From the NCBI RefSeq assembly GCF_019219025.1, contig NZ_JAHUWN010000004.1, positions 124,001 to 188,000 on the forward strand: a DNA stretch of 64,000 nucleotides. Reading direction: 5' to 3'. Shown here piece after piece: positions 26,360 through 34,568 of the stretch. The notes beneath the pieces were generated by a model. The model was not told the origin of the DNA. It saw nothing but the letters and a program-made list of their open reading frames with translations, and made no database searches. Made by a program: the position numbers and the translations under genes. Position 1 is the first letter of the stretch, and every line of letters begins with the position of its first letter. This DNA comes from Bacillus sp. sid0103. GTDB taxonomy: Bacteria > Bacillota > Bacilli > Bacillales_B > DSM-18226.

Positions 26360-26687
26360 TTCATTTTGTCAATTGACAAGTATTGGATTGAATATCATAT
26401 GTATGTAAGAGACATTTTGACACACCCCACATCATATCATCTAATCTTTAAAATTTGCTCCTCTTTAGGTGCAAGGATATGATCACAATCCATTTCGATT
26501 CATTATCATCCTAACAATTCCTAATACGTTTTCTTCAACCGAACTGATCCCTTCATGCTCAATAAGGTGTCTGCTGCTTTTAACTATTATGTTCTCACGG
26601 AAACGTAATAATATTCATTATTTACAATCCTCCTACACCATATGGAAAATATTGTTAATTTCAACGTTCAATAAATAGTTAAATTGC

Positions 26688-26762
26688 AACCTAATCGTTG
26701 AATGGTGGGATATCGGACAACCTCTACCAGAGGAGTCCCCTAATGAGAATTGCATGTTTTAA
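26688..26762 (+). pseudogene. Tail fragment of a second SnoaL-like gene
   Basis: The frame reads LIVEWWDIGQPLPEESPNEN followed by a stop after CMF, and matches the end of the intact SnoaL-like protein at 23979-24377 in protein and DNA. Everything 5' of this is unrelated AT-rich sequence. The rest of 26367-26847 holds no gene. Confidence 0.75.
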
Positions 26763-26792
26763 CTTACAAAAAGAGATTCAACAAGAACACCA

Positions 26793-26824
26793 AACAACCT
26801 CCCTTTTTTAACGGGGAGGTTGTT
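26793..26824 (-). terminator. Terminator of the aldo/keto reductase gene
   Basis: AACAACCTCCC and GGGAGGTTGTT form an 11-bp stem, 24 bp past the stop at 26848. The following T run is weak. Confidence 0.65.
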
Positions 26825-26847
26825 AAATGGATACGTTCATTACTTGT

Positions 26848-27690
26848 TTAAAATTCTTCGTATACAGCTGGGTCTTGATTATTGATCCTTCCATCAGGGC
26901 GACTAAATCCTGAAATAAGGCTCATTTCTGTTTCATCTAAGGTGAAGTCAAAGATTGAGATATTTTCAAGTTGTCTTGTAGGAGAAGAAGATTTCGGAAT
27001 CGAAATGGCCCCCAGTTGATAATGCCAACGTAGAATTATTTGTGAAATTGTTTTATTATGCTGGTTGGCAATCATTTGAAGCGTGTCATTATGTAAAATA
27101 TCATTGGCGCGAGCTAATGGGCTCCACGACTCGATCTTAATCTCATGTTCTTCATGCCAATTTCTTTGATCCGCTTGATTGAAGTAAGGATGTAATTCAA
27201 TTTGGTTCACACTAGGCTTAACACCCGTTTCCTTTTCTAGACGCTCCATGTGTTCAGGCAAGAAATTACACACACCAATTGAACGAATTAGCCCTTTCTT
27301 TTTTGCGGCAATTAATGCTTGCCATGCTTCCACATATTGGTCTTGTTTTGGGTTCGGCCAATGTATTAAATATAAATCATAATAATCTAGATGGGCGCGA
27401 TATAAGGATTCTTCAATCGTCGTTACTGCTTTATGATACGATTGATAACGACCCGGCAATTTGGAAGCAATTCTTAACTCTTCTCTAGGAACTGAATTGC
27501 GTCTAACTGCTTCACCTACCGTTCCTTCATTTTCATAATTATAAGCAGAATCTATTAGTCGATAACCGATATCCATAGCACTTTGGATAGAATTAACCCC
27601 TTCATTTCCTTTTAGCTTATATGTACCCAGCCCGATAACTGGCAAAGTTAACCCATCATTAAGAGTCACCTCTGGAATGGCTTTACTCAT
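26848..27690 (-). CDS. Aldo/keto reductase
   Basis: A 280-residue AKR5-type NADPH-dependent reductase. The tetrad is visible: Asp in RLIDSAYNYENE (residues ~45-55, with the catalytic Tyr), Lys in IASKLPG near 79 and His in LYLIHWPNP near 110. Cofactor-binding IPKSSSPTRQLEN is near 235. It reduces aldehydes or ketones; B. subtilis YtbE and YvgN, which reduce glyoxals and other carbonyls, are the nearest type. Single gene with GGAGGG upstream of the ATG. Confidence 0.93.
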   Translation of the reverse strand: MSKAIPEVTLNDGLTLPVIGLGTYKLKGNEGVNSIQSAMDIGYRLIDSAYNYENEGTVGEAVRRNSVPREELRIASKLPGRYQSYHKAVTTIEESLYRAHLDYYDLYLIHWPNPKQDQYVEAWQALIAAKKKGLIRSIGVCNFLPEHMERLEKETGVKPSVNQIELHPYFNQADQRNWHEEHEIKIESWSPLARANDILHNDTLQMIANQHNKTISQIILRWHYQLGAISIPKSSSPTRQLENISIFDFTLDETEMSLISGFSRPDGRINNQDPAVYEEF

Positions 27691-27770
27691 TATCTAATCC
27701 CTCCTCTCAGTAATAACTTAAGATTAGCATAATTTTGAATCATTTTCATGAAGTGAAGTCTACACCCAAA

Positions 27771-27810
27771 AAGCACTTACCTCGGAACTTGATTCTCCTG
27801 GTAAGTGCTT
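27771..27810. terminator. Hairpin between divergent units
   Basis: AAGCACTTACC and GGTAAGTGCTT form an 11-bp stem in the 300-bp gap between the divergent reductase and molybdoenzyme genes. Its position makes terminator function odd; it may be a leftover repeat. Confidence 0.45.
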
Positions 27811-27990
27811 GTTTCTCATTCATTAAACGTAACCTCAAAAAACGCCTTGCTTATCTATTCAATTGATTCCAACTCACTGGGGAATAAATGGTCTTTATTC
27901 CATTCACTAGAAAAACATAAAAACTTTGAATGAGAATTCATAAACAACATAATCATGAAGGAGCAACTCCATTTTAAAGGAGGTAGTTAT

Positions 27991-29058
27991 ATGCAAAATT
28001 CTCATCTACACCAAGTTAGCCCCAATCTGATTACCAAGAAACTAGTTCCTGAAAATCAGGAAACACCCATACATTTTTATCATTTCGATATTGTAAATGA
28101 AAAACTCTTTTATAGAAGAAACCATTTTCCTTACCCCAAATTTGCATCCTCCTTCTATTTTCTTCCTATCGAGGGATTAGTGCACACCCCAAAAGTCTTT
28201 TCTTTACAGGAAATTTACTCACTACCATCAAAAACGATAAAACTTGTATTAGAATGTGCAGGTAATAAGCGAGAGTTCTTTAAACCAAAAGTGTTTGGAG
28301 AGCAATGGGGTAAAGGTGCGATCAGTCAAGGGATTTGGAAAGGTGTATCTTTAAGTTCCATATTGAATTATACAGGATTGCTTGATACTGCCAAAGAAAT
28401 TGTTTTTGAGGGTTATGATTATGGAGAAAGACCTGAATCTAAACAACTATTCCATTTTTCAAGGAGTTTACCCATTGAAAAAGCCCTTGATCCAGATACC
28501 ATTATTGCTTATGAATATAACAATCACCCTATCCCCTTCAAGCACGGATACCCGCTGAGATTAATCGTCCCTGGATGGTACGCCATGGCATCGGTAAAAT
28601 GGATAAAAAAAATGATTGTGATTGATAACCAATTTAAAGGTCCATTTCAATCTATCGATTACGTTTACTATTCGAACAAAGAAAACGATAAAATAAATGC
28701 TCCTGTTACTACGATCAATGTTAACTCAACCATACAACAGCCACTAAATATGCAACTAATGCCTACAGGGATATATGAAATTTATGGGATCGCATGGACA
28801 GGAAAAGGCCAAATAACCAATGTGGAAATTAGTTTGGATGAAGGTCAAACATGGAATACATGCCAATTGACTTCATCATCCGAGAAATATGCTTGGGTTC
28901 GGTGGAAATATAAATGGGATGCTCTTAAAAAAGGAGAATATATCATAAAATCAAAAGCAACTGATTCTCTAGGCAATATTCAACCATTGGATCCAATGTG
29001 GAACAGGAAGGGATATGGTTATAACGCTATAGATAGTATAAAAGTAAAAATAGAGTAA
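27991..29058 (+). CDS. Sulfite-oxidase-type molybdopterin oxidoreductase
   Basis: A 355-residue protein begun at the ATG at 27991 (GGAGG seven bases upstream); an in-frame ATG at 27955 lies before the ribosome binding site. The oxidoreductase molybdopterin domain carries LVLECAGNKREF near residue 90, whose Cys would ligate Mo, and the block PLRLIVPGWYAMASVKWIKK near 195. A C-terminal Mo-co dimerisation domain follows (EISLDEGQTW). No signal peptide or heme domain is seen, so it is probably cytoplasmic. Substrate unknown; sulfite or another sulfur or oxyanion compound is possible. Confidence 0.88.
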   Translation: MQNSHLHQVSPNLITKKLVPENQETPIHFYHFDIVNEKLFYRRNHFPYPKFASSFYFLPIEGLVHTPKVFSLQEIYSLPSKTIKLVLECAGNKREFFKPKVFGEQWGKGAISQGIWKGVSLSSILNYTGLLDTAKEIVFEGYDYGERPESKQLFHFSRSLPIEKALDPDTIIAYEYNNHPIPFKHGYPLRLIVPGWYAMASVKWIKKMIVIDNQFKGPFQSIDYVYYSNKENDKINAPVTTINVNSTIQQPLNMQLMPTGIYEIYGIAWTGKGQITNVEISLDEGQTWNTCQLTSSSEKYAWVRWKYKWDALKKGEYIIKSKATDSLGNIQPLDPMWNRKGYGYNAIDSIKVKIE

Positions 29059-29090
29059 CCCGGAAAAGTACAAATACGCAAGTAGATGAG

Positions 29091-29180
29091 TATCCCCATA
29101 GCTAAAGCTAGGGGTTTCGAGAGAATAGGCTTTAAAGCCGCATTGTCTTTACGAGGGCTACCACAGCTCCGCTACTACAT
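29091..29180 (-). ncRNA. Omega-RNA (reRNA) scaffold of the TnpB remnant
   Basis: Read on the minus strand: GGTAGCCCTCGTAAAGACAA, GCGGCTTTAAAGCC, then AAACCCCTAGCTTTAGCT with ATGGGGAT. The last part folds into a CCCC-TAGCT/AGCTA-GGGG hairpin that marks the right end of many IS605-type elements. The bases immediately beyond (below position 29091) would be the guide. Expression without an intact TnpB is doubtful. Confidence 0.65.
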
Positions 29181-29366
29181 CAGTCCGAGGCCTTCAGCTC
29201 TGCCTTTCTTTTCTTCATGATAATTATTTTTCGTTGGGATTGAAGGAACTGTTTTCTTTCCAGTCCTTCGAAGACATCCTTGGTTTGTTTACGGACAATA
29301 TTCAAAGCACTATTCACATCCGCATGGATCAAAATCTTAGAACCTTTGATTTTGTAAAATAAAGCG
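29091..29366 (-). mobile_element. 3' remnant of an IS200/IS605-type TnpB element
   Basis: On the minus strand a frame ending with TGA at 29180-29182 encodes the final ~60 residues of a TnpB-like RNA-guided nuclease: the block KILIHADVNSALNIVRK corresponds to the conserved (R)GLF...INADVNGAYNI(L)RK zinc-finger-distal end, and a basic tail follows. Everything upstream of about 29366 is missing. The expected right end, including the structured guide-RNA scaffold, follows it. No TnpA is present, so the element cannot transpose by itself. Confidence 0.8.
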
Positions 29367-29561
29367 TTCTATCCATGAACATCAAGGTCACTGGGATGAA
29401 TGTAAGCCAGTTAGCTGCGGCTGTAATCACGAAAGTGATTGCGGGCATGAAATGGTTCCTCATGGAGATCACATGGATTACCTTGTAAATGACCGCCTTC
29501 ATCATATACTGATGGTCATTGTGATGATCATGATCCGGTAGAGATTTTTCAATCAATTTAA
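29367..29561 (+). pseudogene. Truncated, frameshifted His/Cys-rich metal-associated protein
   Basis: A plus-strand frame reads HEHQGHWDECKPVSCGCNHE, then CGHEMVPHGDHMDYLV and RLHH; after a shift of one or two bases it continues DGHCDDHDPVE to a TAA at 29559-29561. The pattern CGHE.VPHGDH.DYLV...LHH..GDHCDDH is that of small Bacillus metal-related proteins. There is no start codon in frame: the 5' end abuts the TnpB remnant. A hairpin terminator follows at 29588-29622. Its position next to zinc genes fits a former metal-responsive gene. Confidence 0.65.
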
Positions 29562-29587
29562 TGCTAGCTAATTCATAGCTTCATTAA

Positions 29588-29622
29588 GTGAGAGCTCCTC
29601 TAAAATAATAAGGAGCTCTTAC
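29588..29622 (+). terminator. Terminator hairpin after the His-rich pseudogene
   Basis: GTGAGAGCTCCT and AGGAGCTCTTAC form a 12-bp stem with one mismatch and an 11-nt loop. The flank on the plus strand is moderately T-rich. The remaining 29623-29779 holds no gene. Confidence 0.6.
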
Positions 29623-29779
29623 GTTATATTTCTGTCATATTCTTATCAATCTTCTCTGGCAACAGTTATTGTAACCAGGGAATACACAGTCATTTACAAT
29701 ACAGAACGTCATTCGTTATTTTAATTTTTATAATCAAAAGAAATAACATCTCATAATCCCTTTGACAGTTCTTGAGTAA

Positions 29780-29929
29780 TTATTTTGTTTCTCGGTGTAA
29801 CGTACGTCTTTTTAAACGTGGTGAATATTTCATCAATTCAATACGGTCTGGGTTATTTCGCTTATTTTTGGTGGTAATGTAATTGCGGTCTCCTGTTTCT
29901 GTACATGCTAACGTGATTTTTACTCTCAT
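29780..29929 (-). CDS. rpmG: Ribosomal protein L33, zinc-independent (C-minus) paralog
   Basis: A 49-residue L33 protein beginning [20 protein letters not shown] with AGGAGG eight bases before the ATG. Zinc-binding L33 has CxxC pairs; here the first pair is CTET and the C-terminal pair is absent, so it cannot hold a zinc ribbon. In B. subtilis such a paralog (RpmGC) is made under zinc starvation under Zur control to replace the zinc form and spare zinc. It follows the zagA-like gene by 26 bp, whose upstream Zur box probably governs both. Confidence 0.92.
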   Translation of the reverse strand: MRVKITLACTETGDRNYITTKNKRNNPDRIELMKYSPRLKRRTLHRETK

Positions 29930-29955
29930 TTTTATATCCTCCTTGTGGGTATTTA

Positions 29956-31140
29956 TTACGCGGTAACTGTAAAGGATGGAAGCGGATCATGGAATAAATC
30001 CCAGTCCATTTTCATTTCTTCATCGGTCAATAAACATCGATCTAAAGAAGCCTCGATTTCATCGCGGTTCATATCAACCCCTATTAGAACAAGTTCTGTC
30101 AACCGATCACCAAATTCTTCATCCCAATTCTCCAATAGCTCTGGTTCTTCCATAAGGATTTGCTTTCTTTCGTGTTCAGGGTAAGCCGCAAGCCATTCGC
30201 CAGCTCCCTGAAGCATAATCGAGGGTCCTGCTTGTGATAACAGACCTGTCATATCATTTCGGGTAGGCAGCCAAAAGAATCCTTTTGCTCGAACGACTTC
30301 CACTGGCCAATCGTCTAACCATTGCATCCATCTTTCAGGATGAAATGGTCTCCTCCTGCGATAGACGAAGGATGAAATGCCATATTCCTCTGTTTCTGGA
30401 GTATGCTCTTCCGTTAATTCCTTGATCCAGCCTGCCCCTTGACTTGCCTCTTCAAAATCAAATAATTTTGTATCCAATATTTCATTTAAGTCTACTTGTG
30501 AGTGATCACTTTCAATTATTATTGCATCTGGATTCAGCTTTTGCAGGACTGCTTTTAGCTCAAGTACACTCTTTTTACCCACTAAATCGATTTTATTTAA
30601 GACCAGCACATTCGCAAATTCAATTTGGTCGATTAATAAGTCGACCACTTCACGCGTATCCGACTCATCTGTCCCCTGTTTCCGATCTAGCAGGCTTTCC
30701 CCGGAAGCAAAATCATGCCAGAAACGATTCGCATCGACAACAGTCACCATGGCATCGAGCCTGCAAAACGCAGATAAATCAATTCCTAAATTTTCATCAA
30801 CGTAGGTAAACGTTTGGGCTACGGGTATCGGCTCACTAATGCCGGTTGATTCAATGACAATGTAATCAATATCCCCTAAAACAGCAAGCTTCTCCACTTC
30901 TTTTATTAAATCTTCCCTCAGCGTGCAGCAAATGCAACCATTCTGCATTTCCACCAGTTTTTCTTCTGTACGTGAAAATCCTCCTTGTTTTACTAAAGAC
31001 GCATCAATATTAATTTCACTCATATCATTAACAATCACAGCAACCTTTTTATCTTCACGGTTTGCTAAAATGTGATTTAATAATGTTGTTTTTCCTGCCC
31101 CTAGATACCCACTTAATACGGTTACCGGTATTTTCTTCAC
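29956..31140 (-). CDS. zagA: CobW/COG0523 zinc metallochaperone GTPase (ZagA/YciC-like)
   Basis: A 394-residue G3E GTPase. P-loop [13 protein letters not shown] near residue 10, the metal-binding NGCICC near 67, ESTG near 97, NKIDLV near 195, and a CobW C-terminal domain ending [17 protein letters not shown] ([17 protein letters not shown]). Length and C-terminal domain match B. subtilis ZagA (YciC), a GTPase that delivers zinc to clients such as FolE under zinc starvation. A Zur box lies 18 bp upstream of the start codon. Transcribed together with the C-minus L33 gene. Confidence 0.92.
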   Translation of the reverse strand: MKKIPVTVLSGYLGAGKTTLLNHILANREDKKVAVIVNDMSEINIDASLVKQGGFSRTEEKLVEMQNGCICCTLREDLIKEVEKLAVLGDIDYIVIESTGISEPIPVAQTFTYVDENLGIDLSAFCRLDAMVTVVDANRFWHDFASGESLLDRKQGTDESDTREVVDLLIDQIEFANVLVLNKIDLVGKKSVLELKAVLQKLNPDAIIIESDHSQVDLNEILDTKLFDFEEASQGAGWIKELTEEHTPETEEYGISSFVYRRRRPFHPERWMQWLDDWPVEVVRAKGFFWLPTRNDMTGLLSQAGPSIMLQGAGEWLAAYPEHERKQILMEEPELLENWDEEFGDRLTELVLIGVDMNRDEIEASLDRCLLTDEEMKMDWDLFHDPLPSFTVTA

Positions 31141-31157
31141 TTTTCCTTCTCCTTTAT

Positions 31158-31178
31158 AAATCTGAATGATTACGATTT
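31158..31178. promoter_or_regulatory. Zur box upstream of zagA-rpmG
   Basis: One half matches the consensus perfectly (ATTACGATTT, 31169-31178); the other is AAATCTGAAT instead of AAATCGTAAT. Same 9-1-9 geometry as in B. subtilis Zur sites. Confidence 0.8.
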
Positions 31179-31288
31179 AGTTGATAGACCTGTACATCTG
31201 ATTTTAATAGTAATCCCTCCCCCCACTACCTTTGCAGGACAATCTGTTAACAAAGAGTCGGTCTTTATTTTACTTAGTCCACACATAG

Positions 31289-32293
31289 TTAGGATAAGGT
31301 AAATTGGGTAGTGTAAGAGTTTTGAATAGTCGTAATATCTATATCTTTCCCAATTAAGACAATACAAGGATCTGCTTCAAGTTTTTGCGGAAAATCACCT
31401 ATATGCACTTGATTAGAACTATACTGAAATGGATACAAACCCGGTTTATCTTTCAGGAATATGTATCCTTTTCCACGCATAACCCCTTCTGGTAATGATT
31501 TCAGCCATTTTTTTAGTTGTCTTCTAGTTACAGAAGGAACATCTTGAATCGTTATGGTTTTAATGCTCGCATGCTGTACATGATCATGATGGTGTGCATG
31601 GTCATGATTACAAGTAGAATGACGAGGATCATCACAACTACCTGTTTGGTGTTTATGTGAAACGACGGTTGTGTCTGACCGTTTTTGTAGTAATTCGCCG
31701 ATATCAATGTTTCCATAGGAAGTCTTCATTACTTGTGTATTGTTATCTAGCAACTTAATGAGTTTAGCATCTATTTTTTGTAATTGTTTTTCATTCACCA
31801 GATCCACTTTATTTAGAACGACAGTTGTAGCTCCCTTAATTTGATTTTTAAGCAAGTCACGAACTGTTTTCGAAGTAAAAATATCTTGATTTTCTAAGTA
31901 AGAACTTGCATCAATCATACTAATGACGGATTGAATATCAAAATAGTGCACAAAAGGAGGACTAGCCATTACTTCTACGATTTCTAACGGATTCGCAACA
32001 CCTGTCCCTTCAACGAATAATGCATCAATAGATTTTTCAGTGTGTGTTTCTAAAAGTGATGTTAATGTTGCTTTTAAATCGTCTTGAATTGAACAACAGA
32101 TACATCCATCTAATAACTCAAATACATTCTCGTCCTCAAACAAGTAACTTTCTACATTTACACTGCCTAGCTCATTTAATAGAATGGCAGCTTTTTTTTG
32201 TTGAGATTTGCAATACTTTAATAAATGTAGCAGCAATGTTGTTTTTCCGCTTCCCAAAAATCCTGAAATAATATAAGTGGGTATTTTTTTCAT
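31289..32293 (-). CDS. Second CobW-family GTPase with histidine-rich linker
   Basis: A 334-residue COG0523 GTPase. P-loop [14 protein letters not shown] near residue 10, LDGCICCSIQDD near 61, VEGTG near 95 and NKVDLV near 160. Between the GTPase and the C-terminal domain is a metal-binding linker, DPRHSTCNHDHAHHHDHVQH (~residues 217-245). It differs from the neighbouring ZagA-like protein in length and linker, so it is another COG0523 subfamily, plausibly another zinc chaperone with a different client. GGAGG precedes the ATG by seven bases. Probably driven from the perfect Zur box at 32578. Confidence 0.9.
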   Translation of the reverse strand: MKKIPTYIISGFLGSGKTTLLLHLLKYCKSQQKKAAILLNELGSVNVESYLFEDENVFELLDGCICCSIQDDLKATLTSLLETHTEKSIDALFVEGTGVANPLEIVEVMASPPFVHYFDIQSVISMIDASSYLENQDIFTSKTVRDLLKNQIKGATTVVLNKVDLVNEKQLQKIDAKLIKLLDNNTQVMKTSYGNIDIGELLQKRSDTTVVSHKHQTGSCDDPRHSTCNHDHAHHHDHVQHASIKTITIQDVPSVTRRQLKKWLKSLPEGVMRGKGYIFLKDKPGLYPFQYSSNQVHIGDFPQKLEADPCIVLIGKDIDITTIQNSYTTQFTLS

Positions 32294-32486
32294 CGTAATC
32301 CTCCTCGTCTACATATACTTTCAGTAAAACGTAAAGATTTCATCTTATATTACAACAGATATGCACCGCTCTCCATATAATGCATAATGACGGCATTTAT
32401 AAAAATTATGTTTAAAAAGGGAATAAATCCAAAATTTCTAAAACAATTTGTTCCTAGAAAACTCCAACCTTTTATGTAATCCGTCA

Positions 32487-32561
32487 CTATAAACTACTAA
32501 CAATCCGTGCCGCTGCTTGGCGTGCCACAGAGATATTGCGAACAATCGTCCATTTATACAT
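32487..32561 (-). CDS. Tiny Zur-linked ORF (24 aa), uncertain
   Basis: Begins at an ATG 17 bp downstream of the perfect Zur box, with GAGGTG just upstream. The predicted peptide (MYKWTIVRNISVARQAAARI plus VSSL) is basic and matches nothing I recognise. It lies in the leader of the CobW-family gene at 31289-32293. It could be a leader peptide, or the relic of a gene whose promoter now drives cobW. Confidence 0.35.
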   Translation of the reverse strand: MYKWTIVRNISVARQAAARIVSSL

Positions 32562-32577
32562 ACACCTCACCTCTTTA

Positions 32578-32598
32578 AAATCGTAATCATTACGATTT
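32578..32598. promoter_or_regulatory. Perfect Zur box
   Basis: AAATCGTAA, T/C-centre, ATTACGATTT: a full match to the 21-bp B. subtilis Zur palindrome. Upstream of the tiny ORF and the second CobW-type GTPase on the minus strand. Confidence 0.9.
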
Positions 32599-32748
32599 GA
32601 ACTTGAATAATTGATAATTTACCACTTTTTTATTCAATGAGCAAGTTCATTTCGTTAAAAATATTTAAAATATTTGTTCCTTGTTGCTGTATACAGTTAG
32701 CCTTTCAGTATTTTGTTTCTTTGCATCATGCACTACATATGTTGTTTT

Positions 32749-32906
32749 CAGGGTGAGGACCGTCAATGGAAAGAGAATGAAACAAGATTAAGTGAACTTG
32801 TTTTTATTGGAATAAACAAGAATTAGTACAGCAATTTATTCATTGTATGGCGCAAATTAACAGAACTCTTCATCATGACATGACAAATCAGCTATTTCTT
32901 ATTTAA
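32749..32906 (+). pseudogene. C-terminal fragment of a third CobW-type GTPase
   Basis: A plus-strand frame reads GEDRQWKENETRLSELVFIG then INKN and stop. In a neighbouring frame it continues NKQELVQQFIHCMAQINRT. Joined, this follows the CobW C-terminal pattern 'DR..ELVFIG(I)(N/D)..(E)L...F..C'. No start codon, and one frameshift. I interpret it as the remains of a ZagA-like gene on the opposite strand. The rest of 32599-33166 is otherwise empty. Confidence 0.55.
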
Positions 32907-33082
32907 ATGACTTAATGCCTTTGAGATGTGGCCTTAGGGCCTAGAAACCACAAAAAAGTTTTTATCACAATGCTGAAGATGCATCACCGGTATTATTTGT
33001 TTGTCATTAACCATTTCCGAGATTAGGTCAATAGAAAAAGAAAACTCAGTTTAGAAATGAATGCCCATCTCTAATTATGAAC

Positions 33083-33114
33083 AAAAAAGCTGATTCCTTG
33101 GAATCAGCTTTTTT
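33083..33114. terminator. Terminator after the DUF1980 gene
   Basis: AAAAAAGCTGATTC and GAATCAGCTTTTTT form a 14-bp stem around CTTG, with T runs on both strands; it can act in either direction. Confidence 0.9.
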
Positions 33115-33166
33115 GTTATTTAATAATGCTGTTCCTCTCTGCTCATTAGGAGAAATATTACTCATG

Positions 33167-33517
33167 CTATTTGAAAGGTACATGAACGGTATCAATAAAA
33201 TCATTTAGGACAAGAGATAGTATGATCACAAAAATGAAAAAAGAAGATTTCATGATGATTATGAACAATGAAGAAGATGGATCACAAACTTCACAATCGC
33301 AGTCCGCTCCATTTAAATCACTATTTAAAAGACGGAAAAAACCGATTATAAAAAGACTTACCATAGCAAACAACAAAAAAGGAATCATCTTGGGTTCCAG
33401 TATTATCAAGATTTTTTTTGATACATATAGCTTAAAAATCACTAAACTAAAACCAATTAAAAGAATTCCCTGTAGTTCGTTGTTGAATTGCCAAATAGGA
33501 ACCTGCTTTTCTTTCAT
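33167..33517 (-). CDS. Short DUF1980 / TIGR03943 membrane subunit (YcgQ-like, N-terminal part only)
   Basis: A 116-residue protein with three membrane segments (GILLIGFSLVIFKLYV, MIPFLLFAMVSLFIIGFF, SFFIFVIILSLVLNDF) and a cysteine motif CDCEVC between the second and third. It resembles the N-terminal membrane part of the TIGR03943/YcgQ partner of YcgR permeases, which is normally about 280 residues with a soluble C-terminal domain. Here the frame stops right after the third membrane segment. It begins 3 bp after the permease stop codon. The partner permease and the upstream Zur box suggest a zinc-starvation uptake role. Confidence 0.8.
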   Translation of the reverse strand: MKEKQVPIWQFNNELQGILLIGFSLVIFKLYVSKKILIILEPKMIPFLLFAMVSLFIIGFFRLLNSDLNGADCDCEVCDPSSSLFIIIMKSSFFIFVIILSLVLNDFIDTVHVPFK

Positions 33518-33520
33518 TTT

Positions 33521-34534
33521 TTAACCTCCATTTATTAGGTGGCCAGCCAGCAATGAGAGGCCAAATACTGTTATAGTTATGACAAGAAAATAGAGCAGTA
33601 CAAAGCGAACTTTGAACGAAGATAACATAACAAATACATTCTTTAAATCCAAAATTGGACCATAAACTAAAAATCCTAATATTGCACCTGGAAGAAATAC
33701 ATGTCCTATAGAAGCCGCAACAAATGCATCCGCTTCTGAACAAAGTGACAGAATAAAGGCAAACGCCATCATCATAATCGTTGAGTTTACAGGTTCTTTT
33801 GCCGTTTCAATAAGCATGGATTGCTGAACATACACTTGAGCAATACTTGCAAGAAATGCACCGATTATAAATACCTTACCCACAGCAAAAAATTCCTGGC
33901 AAGTATGATGCAATACCCCCTTTAACTTTGAAGCCCCTCTGTTTTGATTTAATGGCCTCTGCAGAGTCAAATCTTCCGTATTAAATTTCAGAATATTTGT
34001 TTTGTTGAAACTAACATAAATTACTGTTCCTGCAATAAGAGCTGTCATTACGCACAAAATAAATCGCCCGTAAAAAATTTCAGGCTGCCGTTGAAAGGCA
34101 TAAAACGTAGAACCGAATACCACAAAATTCAAAATCGGTGCACCAATCAGAAGTACGGTACCGGCATGCACTGGCATACCCTTTTGAATCAACCTTCTGA
34201 CCACCGGGATGATTGCGCATTCACACACAGGAAGGATGGCAGCTCCCATTAACGCAGTAATCATTGCCGGAATAGGCCTTTTGGGGATAAATCTCTGTAT
34301 GATTTCTTCGGTTATAAATATTTGAATAACCGATGCCATTAATGCACCAATAACTATAAAAGGAAGTGCTTCAAGTAAAATGCCAAGAAAAACAACAAAT
34401 ACAGTCCTCCATTCACCCTGAAAAATGACACCTATGATTTGAAGGGATTCATTATTTCCAAAGAAAAAAAGATACACAATAAACAAAAATAGACCGTATA
34501 GGAATATGTCCTTTATAGGAGATGAAATTGTCAT
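33521..34534 (-). CDS. Zur-linked permease (DUF318/YcgR-like)
   Basis: A 337-residue integral membrane protein of the YcgR/ArsP (DUF318) permease family, with about eight membrane segments. Typical blocks are LLEALPFIVIGALMASVIQI, AAILPVCECAIIPVVRRLI with the conserved PVCECA, GAPILNFVVF and the mirrored LCSEADAFVAASI. It is partnered with a TIGR03943-type subunit downstream and carries a Zur box 14 bp upstream of the ATG, which supports a role in zinc acquisition or zinc-starvation physiology. Transport direction and substrate have not been shown for this family in Bacillus. Confidence 0.9.
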   Translation of the reverse strand: MTISSPIKDIFLYGLFLFIVYLFFFGNNESLQIIGVIFQGEWRTVFVVFLGILLEALPFIVIGALMASVIQIFITEEIIQRFIPKRPIPAMITALMGAAILPVCECAIIPVVRRLIQKGMPVHAGTVLLIGAPILNFVVFGSTFYAFQRQPEIFYGRFILCVMTALIAGTVIYVSFNKTNILKFNTEDLTLQRPLNQNRGASKLKGVLHHTCQEFFAVGKVFIIGAFLASIAQVYVQQSMLIETAKEPVNSTIMMMAFAFILSLCSEADAFVAASIGHVFLPGAILGFLVYGPILDLKNVFVMLSSFKVRFVLLYFLVITITVFGLSLLAGHLINGG

Positions 34535-34547
34535 ATATAGCTCCTTT

Positions 34548-34568
34548 AAACCGAAATAATTACGATTT
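34548..34568. promoter_or_regulatory. Zur box upstream of the ycgR-like gene
   Basis: The right half is consensus (ATTACGATTT), the left half AAACCGAAAT is degenerate. Located 14 bp from the permease start codon, overlapping or close to the promoter. Confidence 0.75.

Noticed and set aside
26469..26678. Plus-strand ORF of 69 codons
   Set aside because: No ribosome binding site and low-complexity composition; the same stretch borders a decayed gene tail.
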